DNA from: Actinospica sp035493475
GTDB lineage: Bacteria > Actinomycetota > Actinomycetes > Streptomycetales > Catenulisporaceae
Length of the DNA stretch: 64,000 nucleotides
Reading direction: 5' to 3'
NCBI GenBank assembly: GCA_035493475.1
Contig: DATJIF010000030.1
Span: 101,112 to 165,111, forward strand
Below are positions 9,038 through 17,056 of the stretch, piece by piece; within the stretch, counting starts at the first letter, position 1, and each line of letters starts with the position of its first letter. Under the pieces are notes generated by a model. The model was not told the DNA's origin. It worked only from the letters and a program-made list of their open reading frames with translations, and did no database searches. The position numbers and the translations under genes were made by a program.

Positions 9038-9192
9038 GTGTTTGAAAAGCAGCGTCGGATCAGGCCGCGGTGTCTGACGCGTGCGCTCGCAAGGCGCAGG
9101 GGCGGGCGCATACTCGGTCGTCTGTAACCGTCCCTGCAACGCCGCGAGCGTGCGTGGCAGGCGCCGCGGCCCCGGCGATGGTTTTCAAACAC
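9038..9192. mobile_element. MITE-like palindromic element with 11-bp terminal inverted repeats
   Basis: GTGTTTGAAAA at 9038-9048 is perfectly inverted as TTTTCAAACAC at 9182-9192. Inward the two arms stay alignable for about 70 bp. Shared blocks include CCGCGG, CGCTCGC and GCAGGG(G/A)CGG, and many mismatches are T/C or A/G, so the whole 155 bp can fold into one long hairpin. No coding sequence fits. It fills nearly all of the convergent gap between the transaldolase-like and GH125 genes, and its right end supplies the GH125 stop codon. A non-autonomous transposon (MITE) is the favoured reading; a bidirectional terminator is the alternative. Confidence 0.6.
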
Positions 9193-10504
9193 GACCGGGG
9201 TCGAGGCCACAGCAGTCGAGCACGAGCTCGGTGAACGTGGCCTCGGCCCAGGAGAACCACGCGCGGGTCCACTTCCGCGGCCGGTCCACGTGGAAGGACT
9301 CGTGGATCCGGTCCGTCCCGCCGCGCGTGGCCAGCAGCTTCGCCACAGTGGCACGCTTGACCGCCTCGTCCGGGTCGGTCAGCGCGGCCGTCGCGAGGGC
9401 GATCGGCCAGACGTGCCGACGCGGCGTGTGCGGACTGCCGATGCCCGCCGCGACTTCCCCCGCGTAGAAATAGCGGTTCCTCGGGCTCAGGATGAACTTG
9501 CGCGTCGCCACGTACAGCGGATCATCCGCCGCGCAGTAGCCGAGCCGCGGGAGCGAGAGCAGGCTCGGCACGTTCGCGTCGTCGATCTCGAGGACGCCGC
9601 CGAGCCCGTCCACCTCGTACGCCCAACGCGGCCCTGTCACCGGATCCTGCACCACGGCGTGCTCCCGCAGGCCGCGCTCGATCCCCTCGCGCAGCCGCGT
9701 GGCCCTCTCGATCAGGGTGTTGCTGTGCGGGTCCGCGACCTCGGCGATCGCGGGTAGGCGGCTGAGCACGAGTGAGGCGAACATGTTGCCGGGCACGTTG
9801 TAGTGGTGCACGCACGCGTCGTCGCTCGGCCGGAACGCGCTCCAGGTGAGTCCGGTGACGGCGACCGGCCTGCCGCGTCCGCCGCGTGCCAGGGTGCCGT
9901 TGCTGCGTGCGAAGCGTCGTTGGAAGCGGTAGCCGGAGCGGGCCTCGTGGTCCTGTTCGACCTCCCAGACGTCGAGAGAGCGCTCTACCGCGCGCCAGTA
10001 GAGGTCGTCGAACACGTCGGTCCGGCCGGTGGCGTGCCAGAAGCGTTCGGCCAGGTGCAGCGGATAGCAGAGCGAATCGACCTCGTACTTGCGCTCCCAC
10101 ACGTCCGGGGTCATCGCCGTCCGGTCACGCTGATGCCCCGCGCCGTCCGGACCCGCGTTGAAGGCGTTCGCGTACGGATCGAGCGCGATGAACGACAACT
10201 GACGCCGCAGCACGTCTGCCGCGAACTGCCAGGCGGCCGGCACGTACTCGCCGAGCCGCAGCAGGGGCAGCACCTGGGCCGCCGAGTCGCGCAGCCACAT
10301 CGCCGGGATGTCGCCGGTGACCAGATACACCGACCCGTCCGGCAGCCGCCGGGCCGCGCGGCCCATGGTCTCCGCGACGAACCGGACGACCACCGCGGCC
10401 GCCTCGGGTCCCGCGTCGGCGGCCACCCGCTCGTGCAGGGCGCAGGGCGCGGAAGGATCAACGGTCACACTGGAAAAGGTAGGCGCTCGCGTCCCGGGCC
10501 GCAC
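9185..10504 (-). CDS. Glycoside hydrolase family 125 (exo-alpha-1,6-mannosidase type)
   Basis: A 439-residue (alpha/alpha)6-barrel enzyme of GH125 (formerly DUF1237), which removes alpha-1,6-linked mannose. The motif TGDIPAMWLRDSAAQVLPLL is the hallmark, and YEVDSLCYPLHLAERFW and FRPSDDA also match. No signal peptide is seen, so it is probably cytoplasmic. GTG 10504 is used; a GTG at 10468 would trim 12 residues. The final codons (GTT TGA) fall inside the palindromic element at 9182-9192, so the native C-terminus may have been changed slightly. It is divergent from the beta-helix gene, sharing a dyad at 10517-10535. An AGAGCGCTCT core lies inside the gene near 9976-9985. Confidence 0.87.
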   Translation of the reverse strand: MRPGTRAPTFSSVTVDPSAPCALHERVAADAGPEAAAVVVRFVAETMGRAARRLPDGSVYLVTGDIPAMWLRDSAAQVLPLLRLGEYVPAAWQFAADVLRRQLSFIALDPYANAFNAGPDGAGHQRDRTAMTPDVWERKYEVDSLCYPLHLAERFWHATGRTDVFDDLYWRAVERSLDVWEVEQDHEARSGYRFQRRFARSNGTLARGGRGRPVAVTGLTWSAFRPSDDACVHHYNVPGNMFASLVLSRLPAIAEVADPHSNTLIERATRLREGIERGLREHAVVQDPVTGPRWAYEVDGLGGVLEIDDANVPSLLSLPRLGYCAADDPLYVATRKFILSPRNRYFYAGEVAAGIGSPHTPRRHVWPIALATAALTDPDEAVKRATVAKLLATRGGTDRIHESFHVDRPRKWTRAWFSWAEATFTELVLDCCGLDPGRV

Positions 10505-10516
10505 CCCGGATCACGC

Positions 10517-10535
10517 CGGAAACGGTTCCGGAACC
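10517..10535. promoter_or_regulatory. LacI-type operator-like dyad between divergent genes
   Basis: Two overlapping dyads occur in the 79-bp divergent gap. One is CGGAAACGGTTCCG at 10517-10530, with CGGAA/TTCCG arms around an ACGG centre. The other is the perfect 12-bp palindrome GGTTCCGGAACC at 10524-10535. CG-centred dyads of this kind are typical LacI/GalR-family operators that control glycoside hydrolase genes. The regulator is not in the window. Confidence 0.5.
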
Positions 10536-10583
10536 TACTCAGTCTCTTGACTCGCTCGGTCGCCGCGGGGTTCACTGCTGGCC

Positions 10584-12476
10584 ATGAGAATGCCCTCCGT
10601 GCTGCATTCATCCTGGACCCGGCTGCTCGCCGTCGCCGTCGTGGTCGCGGGATCCGCGTGTATACCCGTGGCGGCGTCGGCCGCCGCGGCCACCAGCACC
10701 GCCACCACCTCCTCCGTCGCGCCGTCCACGACCGGCGGGGCGCTCGGGCCGAACGTGTACGTGTTCAGCCCGTCGATGCCGCAGAGCACGATCCAGGACA
10801 CCCTCGACGCGATCGCGGCGCAGCAGGTGCCCAACCAGTTCGGCACGCAGCGGTACGCGCTGCTGTTCGAGCCCGGCACCTACGGCTCGGCCGCCGACCC
10901 GCTGGTCTTCCAGGTCGGCTACTACACCAGCGTGGCCGGGCTCGGGAAGAACCCCTCCGACACGACGATCGTCGGCCAGGTCGACGTCTTCAATCAGTGC
11001 ACGAACGGCGACCAGAGCCAGTGCTACGCGCTGGAGAACTTCTGGCGCTCGCTGACGAACCTGACCGTCGACGCGGCCGGCGGCTCCGGCTGCACCGCGA
11101 ACACCGAGTTCTGGGCCGTCTCCCAGGCCGCGCCGATGCGCCGGGTCACCGTGAACGGCAACGTCACGCTGATGGACTACTGCGACGGCTCGCCGGACTA
11201 CGCGAGCGGCGGCTTCATCGCCGACTCGTCCTTCGCCGGCGGCACGGTGATCAACGGATCGCAGCAGCAGTACATCACCCGCAACAGCAGTCTCGACGGC
11301 TGGTCGAACGGCGTGTGGAACCAGGTCTTCTGCGGCGACCCGGGAGCCCCGGCGCAGAGCTTCGCGGGCAACTCCGGCGACAGCGGCGGGCCCGCCCCGT
11401 ACACCACGCTGGCCACCTGCCCGACGACGCGTGAGGAGCCGTACCTCTACACGGACTCGTCCGGCAAGTACGAGGTCTTCATCCCCTCCGCGCAGACGAA
11501 CTCCAGCGGACCGAGCTGGGCGAACGGTTCGACCCCGGGCTACTCGCTGCCGCTCGGCAAGTTCTACGTCGTGCAGCAGTCCACGGGCGTCGGCCAGATC
11601 AACGCGGCCCTCGCGCGCGGCCTGAACCTGCTGTTCACCCCGGGCGTCTACAACGTGCCGAGCACCATCCACGTGCTCTGGCCGGACACGAAGATCGTCG
11701 GCATCGGCTTCCCGACGCTGATCCCGCAGCACGGCAACGTGACGATGGACGCCCTGCCGGTGCCCGGCGTCAACGTCTCCGGCCTGATCTTCGACGCCGG
11801 CCCGGTCACCTCCCCGGCGCTGCTCGACCTGCGCGGCCTGCCCGGAACCGCGGGCCTGTCCGTGTACAAGAGCGACCCGACGAGCATCGACGACGTCTTC
11901 TTCCGGGTCGGCGGGGCCACGGCCGGTTCCGTGCGCACCGCGTTCGTGGACGACGCGAGCGACTCGATCATCGACGACGTCTGGTCCTGGCGCGCCGACC
12001 ACGGCGCGGGTGCCGGGACGTGGACCGGCGACCCGGCCGACACCGGCGCGGCGATCGGCGGCGACGACGTGACCGCGTACGGACTGGCCGTGGAGCACTA
12101 CCAGAAGTACGAGACGGTCTGGTCCGGCCAGCACGGCACGATGATCTTCTTCCAGAACGAGAACCCGTACGAGGTCCCGAGCCAGGCCGCGTGGATGGCG
12201 AGCCCGACCCAGGACGGCTACCCGGCGCTGTACCTGCCCAAGAACGTCACCTCGTTCCAGGGCTACGGGCTCGGCAGCTACTCGTACTTCAACCAGGGCG
12301 TCCCGATCGAGAACTCCATGGCCTTCGAGGCGCCGGACGCGCCGGGGGTGCAGTTCCACGACATCCTCACCGTGTTCCTCAACGGATCCGGCGGCATCCA
12401 GTCGGTGATCAACGGTACGGGTGCGCCGGTCTCGTCCGCGTTCGGCGGTCCGAGCGATGTTGTCTCCTATCCGTAA
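10584..12476 (+). CDS. Secreted right-handed beta-helix protein (GH55/pectate-lyase-fold type)
   Basis: A 630-residue exported protein. Residues 1 to about 36 form a signal peptide (hydrophobic LLAVAVVVAGSACIPVAASA then Ala-rich cleavage region). The mature part opens with LGPNVYVFSPSMPQSTIQDTL. It has the spaced Gly/Asn/Asp turns and FXXGXY strands of a parallel beta-helix, for example LLFEPGTYGS and LLFTPGVYNVPSTIHV. Actinomycete homologues are often labelled adenylyl cyclase or F5/8-type protein with no good basis; a polysaccharide-binding or glucanase role is more likely. Two in-frame ATG codons (10584, 10590) are near each other without a strong ribosome site. It is divergent from GH125, suggesting joint glycan use. 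Confidence 0.65.
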   Translation: MRMPSVLHSSWTRLLAVAVVVAGSACIPVAASAAAATSTATTSSVAPSTTGGALGPNVYVFSPSMPQSTIQDTLDAIAAQQVPNQFGTQRYALLFEPGTYGSAADPLVFQVGYYTSVAGLGKNPSDTTIVGQVDVFNQCTNGDQSQCYALENFWRSLTNLTVDAAGGSGCTANTEFWAVSQAAPMRRVTVNGNVTLMDYCDGSPDYASGGFIADSSFAGGTVINGSQQQYITRNSSLDGWSNGVWNQVFCGDPGAPAQSFAGNSGDSGGPAPYTTLATCPTTREEPYLYTDSSGKYEVFIPSAQTNSSGPSWANGSTPGYSLPLGKFYVVQQSTGVGQINAALARGLNLLFTPGVYNVPSTIHVLWPDTKIVGIGFPTLIPQHGNVTMDALPVPGVNVSGLIFDAGPVTSPALLDLRGLPGTAGLSVYKSDPTSIDDVFFRVGGATAGSVRTAFVDDASDSIIDDVWSWRADHGAGAGTWTGDPADTGAAIGGDDVTAYGLAVEHYQKYETVWSGQHGTMIFFQNENPYEVPSQAAWMASPTQDGYPALYLPKNVTSFQGYGLGSYSYFNQGVPIENSMAFEAPDAPGVQFHDILTVFLNGSGGIQSVINGTGAPVSSAFGGPSDVVSYP

Positions 12477-12529
12477 AGAAGTGCTCAACTGTTCGAAGTG
12501 TTCTTATTGATACTGTTGGCTGTTTCATA

Positions 12530-12560
12530 TGCGTGGGGCCTCCGTAGGGGGTCCCACGCA
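12530..12560 (+). terminator. Strong hairpin terminator after the beta-helix gene
   Basis: TGCGTGGG and CCCACGCA form a perfect 8-bp outer stem that continues inward with mostly G-C and two G-U pairs to a 3-nt GTA loop, about 14 bp of stem in all. It lies 53 bp after the stop. There is no T-tract, as is common for actinomycete terminators. Confidence 0.75.
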
Positions 12561-12963
12561 GGTCAGCGCGTTACACGCCGATTTCGTTGCCTCTGCCGGG
12601 GGTGCATGGTAGGGTCGGTCTCAGCCTGATGATTAGGGCTGAGCAACAGCAGTCCAGGGAACGGGGAACCCGCGTGGCACCAGTGGTTCTGAGCAGGGGA
12701 TTCAACGAGGTGGTCGGCCGGATCGCGGGGCGTTCCGCGCGGTTCTGAGCCGGTGCGCGGTCAGGCCTGGGGGCTGCCGCGCGCTCGGGCGGTCGTGTAG
12801 CGGGGTTCGCAGAGCCCTGATCTACGCTCAATACCGGGGTTTCTAATCCGTTTTTCGCGGGTTCTTTTGCCATGCCTTTCTCGCGCCCTTTTCCGGCCGC
12901 GGCTTCGTGCTGCGCCGAAACGCGCGGGACGGGTTTCTTCGGCCTGCCGAACTGGGGAGTGTC
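12561..12963. other. Non-coding leader region before the NRPS-PKS operon
   Basis: About 400 bp without a credible gene. It contains a second hairpin (CTCAGCC at 12620-12626 with GGCTGAG at 12637-12643, 10-nt loop). Nearer the first gene there is an unusually T-rich stretch at roughly 12838-12895. The promoter of the 26 kb operon should lie here, but I cannot point to a convincing -35/-10 pair. GGGGAG at 12954-12959 is the ribosome site for the first NRPS gene. Confidence 0.5.
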
Positions 12964-14799
12964 ATGAGTGATTTCGTCGATTGGGCCGCGTCGGCCGGAT
13001 TCGGGGACGAAGAGTCCCGGCCGCGCACGGTGCTCGAATACCTGGAACACCACGTGCGGACCAGGCCCGAGTCGGTCGCCGTCGAGGACACGCGGGACCG
13101 GGCCCTGTCGTACGCCGAACTCTGGGAGCGCGCCGGCTGGCTGAGCGCGCAGCTCGCCGAGGCCGGGATCGCGGCGGGCGACCACGTGGCCGTCGCGATG
13201 CGCCGCTCGCTCGACTCCATCACCGCCATGCTCGGCGTGATCCGGCTCGGCGCCGCGTACGTGCCGCTCGATCCGCAGGCCCCCGCCGACCGGATCGCGT
13301 TCGTGCTCGAAGACGCCGCCGCCAAGCTCGTCGTGACCGGCGACGAGGCCGAGCACGGCCGCTGGGAGCTGCCGGCCGGACTGCGCGCGATGCCGCTGCC
13401 GGAATCCGCGCCGGAGACCGCCGCCCCCGCGCCGGTGCACGCCGGCCCCGAGGACACCTTCTATATCGGCTTCACCTCGGGTTCGACCGGTCGGCCCAAG
13501 GGCGTGCTGATGCCGCACCGCGGCGTGCTGCACTACGTGACCGCGCCCGACTACTACCCGATCACCGCCGGACAGCGCGTGGCCTGCCTCGCGAACCCGT
13601 CCTTCGACCTGGTGCTCTTCGAGTTCTGGAGCACCCTGTGCGCCGGGGCCACGGCCGTCGTGCTGCCGGACGCCGTCGACATCCCGGCCGCCGACTGGCG
13701 CTCCCTGCTCAGCTCGCGCCGGGTGTCCATCATGGTCTTGACGACCGCGCTGGTGGAGATGGTCGTGCGCGAGGACCCCTCCGCCTTCGCCCCGCTGCGC
13801 GCGCTGCTGTTCGGCGGCGACACGGTCGATCCCGAGACCATCCGCCGGATCCAGGCCGCCGAGCCGCCGCTCTCGCTGCTGCACATGTACGGCCCCACCG
13901 AGGCCACCGTGTTCGCGTCCGTGTACGACTGCACCGACCGGGACCTCAGCGGGCTGGAGCGGCTGCCGATCGGCTTCCCGGTCCAGGGGCTCCCGCTGCG
14001 CGTCCTCGGCGAGGACCTGGAGCCGGTGTCCGAGGGCGAGCCCGGCGAGCTGTGCATCGGCGGACCGCAGGTGGCGAACGGCTACCTCAACCGGCCCGAG
14101 CTGACGGCGGAGAAGTTCGTCACGCTGCCCGACGGCCTGCACGTCTACCGCAGCGGCGACCTCGCCCGGCTGCTGCCGTCCGGCGCGCTGGAGTTCCTCG
14201 GCCGGGTGGACCGGCAGGTCAAGGTGCGCGGCTTCCGCGTCGAGCTGGAGGAGATCGAGAAGGCGGCCAAGCGCACCGGCATCGTCGAGGACCTCGTGGT
14301 CGAGAAGGTCGGCCGCGGCGCCCGCGCCCACCTCGTCGGATTCGCCGTGCCCGCCAAGGACTACGCGGGGGACGACGCGACGGCCGAGCTCGCCGTCCAG
14401 CTGCGCGCGCAACTGCCCGAGTACATGGTCCCCGGCCGCTGGCGCACCCTCGACACGCTGCCGCTCAGCCCGAACGGCAAGACCGACCGCAGGCGCCTGG
14501 TCGCCGAGCTCGAATCCGGCACCGGCAGCACCGCGCCGGAGAGCCCCGAGATCGTCGTCGGCGACGCCACGCAGCAGCTGTGCGAGCAGATCTGCGACAT
14601 CGTCGGAGAACTGCTCGGTATCGACTCCGTCCAGCCCGGTGACGCGTTCCTCGAACTCGGCGGCACGTCGATCCTCTCGCTCCAGGCGTCCGCGCGGCTG
14701 CGGCAGCGGCACGGCGTCGAGGTGAACCCGGCCGACCTGCTGTTCGCGGACTCGATCGAGGTGCTGAGCAAGCAGATCCAGGACGGCGCGGCCGGATGA
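12964..14799 (+). CDS. NRPS adenylation-carrier protein (A-PCP)
   Basis: A 611-residue loading or free-standing module. The adenylation domain spans about residues 20-520. It carries A3 TSGSTGRPKG, A5 MYGPTEATVF, A7 YRSGDLARL, A8 FLGRVDRQVKVRGFRVELEE and A10 SPNGKTDRR. The carrier domain has its phosphopantetheine Ser at 569 in LGGTS. Hand alignment to GrsA gives the code D-L-F-V-L-G-M-V-F-K. It shares six positions with the dihydroxyphenylglycine code as I remember it (DAFYLGMMCK), but is not a confident match. ATG 12964 with GGGGAG was chosen over an open frame extending upstream. The gene starts the operon and overlaps the next one (ATGA). Confidence 0.92.
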   Translation: MSDFVDWAASAGFGDEESRPRTVLEYLEHHVRTRPESVAVEDTRDRALSYAELWERAGWLSAQLAEAGIAAGDHVAVAMRRSLDSITAMLGVIRLGAAYVPLDPQAPADRIAFVLEDAAAKLVVTGDEAEHGRWELPAGLRAMPLPESAPETAAPAPVHAGPEDTFYIGFTSGSTGRPKGVLMPHRGVLHYVTAPDYYPITAGQRVACLANPSFDLVLFEFWSTLCAGATAVVLPDAVDIPAADWRSLLSSRRVSIMVLTTALVEMVVREDPSAFAPLRALLFGGDTVDPETIRRIQAAEPPLSLLHMYGPTEATVFASVYDCTDRDLSGLERLPIGFPVQGLPLRVLGEDLEPVSEGEPGELCIGGPQVANGYLNRPELTAEKFVTLPDGLHVYRSGDLARLLPSGALEFLGRVDRQVKVRGFRVELEEIEKAAKRTGIVEDLVVEKVGRGARAHLVGFAVPAKDYAGDDATAELAVQLRAQLPEYMVPGRWRTLDTLPLSPNGKTDRRRLVAELESGTGSTAPESPEIVVGDATQQLCEQICDIVGELLGIDSVQPGDAFLELGGTSILSLQASARLRQRHGVEVNPADLLFADSIEVLSKQIQDGAAG

Positions 14800-16196
14800 G
14801 CCCGCTCTCGGCAGCGCAGCGCGGCCTCTGGTACATCCAGGCCGCCGAACCGTCTTCGTCGACCTACAACGTGCCGGTCACGTTGCGCTGGAACGGCCCG
14901 ATCGACCTCGACGCCTTGCGAACCGCGCTGACCACGCTCGTCACGCGGCACGAAGCCCTGCGAACGCGCTTCCCGCTCGTGGGCGGCGAACCGGTCCAGC
15001 AGATCGCGGAACCGGCCCCGCTGCCGGTCACCGTCGTGGACGCGTCCCCGCTCACCGACGCCGACGTGCTGGAGCAGGCCGCGACTCAGGCGGCCCGCCC
15101 CTTCGCCCTGGGCCGCGACGCGCCGCTGCGCTGCGTGGTCTGGCGCGGACTGCCGGAGGACGTCGGCGACCTCGTGCTGCTCTGCTTCCACCACATCGTC
15201 GTGGACGCCTGGTCGCTGCGCGTGATCTTCGACGACCTCGCGACCGGGTACGCGGCGGCGCTGACCGGATCAGCCGTCGAACTCCCCGACCCCGGGATGA
15301 GCTTCGCCGACTACGCCGTCTGGGAATCGGCTCGGGAAGAGAGCGCTCTCCTCGCTCGCCGCGTGCACCAGCTCGCCGACGTGGAGCCCACCCTCAGCCT
15401 CGGCGCCTTCGAGCCGCAGCTCTCGGATCCCGTCGAGTCCGGCCACGTGACCCGATTCGACTTCCCCTCCGGCTTCGGAGAGCGCTTCCAGACGAGGGCC
15501 GCCGAGCTGCGCGTGACGCCGCTCGTGCTGCTGCTCGCGGCGTTCGAAGAGGTCGTACGCCGCTGGTCCGCGCGCAGCTCCTTCCTGCTCGGCACGTCGA
15601 TGATCTACCGTCCGCTGCCCGAACTGGAGCGGACCGTCGGCTACTTCCTCAACACCGTGCCGATCCGCTGCGACGTGCGTCCGGAACGCACCTTCGCCGA
15701 GCAGTGCCTCGCCGCGCGCGCCGAATTCGCCGACGCCATGCGCGCCCAGGCGATCCCGTTCGACTGCCTCGTGCAGGAGACTGGCGTGCACCGGGACGAA
15801 CGCCCGCTGGTCCAGGTCGGCATCGGCCTGCTCCCGGCCCGTTCGGACGAGTCGGCCGCGCACTGGCGCCTGGTGGACCTGATCCCGGCGACCGGCGCCG
15901 CCGCCTTCGACCTCACCCTGCTGATCGAACTCGACGCCGAGCGGCCGAACGCCCTCGTCGAGTACGACGCCCGCCGCGTCCCCGCCTTCGTCGCGGACGG
16001 CGTGTGCGCGGACTACGTCGCGATGCTCCAGGCGGCGCTGGACGCCCCGGACACCGTGCTCGCCCGACTGCCCCTCGCCCCCGGCCGCCTACCCGGCGGC
16101 CGGCAAGGGATCCTCTTCGGACCCGAGGAGGACCTTCCCACCTGGCACCTCGACCGGCGTACCACCACGTCGGCGACCCTTAGGGAGATCTCGTGA
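14796..16196 (+). CDS. Free-standing NRPS condensation domain
   Basis: A 466-residue single C domain. It begins with the C1 region LSAAQRGLWYIQ and has the active-site motif HHIVVDAWS at residues 132-140, in which the usual Gly after the Asp is Ala. Later C motifs are present: YFLNTVPIRCDV, and IPFDCLVQETGVHRDERPLVQVG. It presumably joins the residue on the preceding A-PCP to the next carrier. Start and stop overlap both neighbours by 4 bp. A palindrome GAGAGCGCTCTC lies in frame at 15339-15350 (Glu-Ser-Ala-Leu). Confidence 0.9.
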   Translation: MSPLSAAQRGLWYIQAAEPSSSTYNVPVTLRWNGPIDLDALRTALTTLVTRHEALRTRFPLVGGEPVQQIAEPAPLPVTVVDASPLTDADVLEQAATQAARPFALGRDAPLRCVVWRGLPEDVGDLVLLCFHHIVVDAWSLRVIFDDLATGYAAALTGSAVELPDPGMSFADYAVWESAREESALLARRVHQLADVEPTLSLGAFEPQLSDPVESGHVTRFDFPSGFGERFQTRAAELRVTPLVLLLAAFEEVVRRWSARSSFLLGTSMIYRPLPELERTVGYFLNTVPIRCDVRPERTFAEQCLAARAEFADAMRAQAIPFDCLVQETGVHRDERPLVQVGIGLLPARSDESAAHWRLVDLIPATGAAAFDLTLLIELDAERPNALVEYDARRVPAFVADGVCADYVAMLQAALDAPDTVLARLPLAPGRLPGGRQGILFGPEEDLPTWHLDRRTTTSATLREIS

Positions 16197-17056
16197 CGAC
16201 CGACGACTGGACGACGCCTCCCCGCATCGGCCTGCTCGCCAACCAGGCGTTCTCCGGCTCGCCGTGGAAGGGCGTGGACGCCTGGCGGGCCGCCGCGGAG
16301 GCGGGCGCGAGCTGGATCAGCGTCACCGAGGAGGCGTACGAGCTGCCGGCCGAGCGCGTCGTGGAGATCCGCGAGGGAGCGCACGCGGCGGGCATCCCGA
16401 TCGAGATGACGGCCTGTCACAGCTTCGGCCTGGCCGACCCGCGCGACGCCGTGCGCGAGTTCAATCTCGAATGGGCGAAGGCGCACATCGACTTCACCCG
16501 CGAGCTCGGCGCGTCCCGGATGAAGATCCTGCTCGGCGAGTGGATCTGGCGCGGTATGTGGCCGAACGAGATGCAGTGGCACCTCGAGGCGGACGGCCTG
16601 CGCAAGCTCTGCGAGTACGCCGAGCGCCGCGACGTGCGCCTGAGCATCGAGCCGGAGCCGCTGGAGAACTCCTTCATCAACGACCCGCTGACGCTGCGTC
16701 GGATGATCGACGAGGTCGCGTCCCCGGCGCTGTTCGCCAACGTGGACACCTCCCACTTCGCCGTCCGCGCCGTCCCCGCCGCCGACCTCCAGCTGCTCAC
16801 CGGCCTCATCGACACGATCGACTTCGGCGACTCGAACGGCCGCTGGCACGAGCACCTCGCCCCCGGCTCCGGCGTCGCCGACCTCGCGGGCTTCGCCGCC
16901 GAACTCGTGCGCAACCGCCACTCGCCGGACGCCGCGCTCGCCGTCGAGGTCGGTCCCTTCGCCGACCCGGAGAGCGCGTTCACGCAGGTCGAAGCCTCCG
17001 TTGCGCGGACGGCCGAGCTCTTCCGGGACGCCGCCAAGCAGCAGGCCGCGGCATGA
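16193..17056 (+). CDS. Sugar phosphate isomerase/epimerase-type TIM barrel
   Basis: A 287-residue xylose-isomerase-like (AP endonuclease 2 family) barrel. Metal-binding signatures are IEPEPLENSF, FANVDTSHFA, DSNGRWHEHLAPGSG and AVEVGPF, as in hydroxypyruvate isomerases, inosose dehydratases and epimerases. It is embedded between two NRPS genes with 4-bp overlaps on each side, so it is part of the biosynthetic operon and not a stray metabolic gene. It may make or rearrange a small polar building block; a hydroxypyruvate/tartronate-semialdehyde conversion would suit the hydroxymalonyl cassette downstream, but this is only a guess. Confidence 0.8.
   Translation: MTTDDWTTPPRIGLLANQAFSGSPWKGVDAWRAAAEAGASWISVTEEAYELPAERVVEIREGAHAAGIPIEMTACHSFGLADPRDAVREFNLEWAKAHIDFTRELGASRMKILLGEWIWRGMWPNEMQWHLEADGLRKLCEYAERRDVRLSIEPEPLENSFINDPLTLRRMIDEVASPALFANVDTSHFAVRAVPAADLQLLTGLIDTIDFGDSNGRWHEHLAPGSGVADLAGFAAELVRNRHSPDAALAVEVGPFADPESAFTQVEASVARTAELFRDAAKQQAAA

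Noticed and set aside
16264..17052. In-frame extension of the large NRPS gene upstream
   Set aside because: It is a shadow of the TIM-barrel gene, Arg-rich, and without NRPS homology; ATG 17053 overlaps the preceding stop as elsewhere in the operon.
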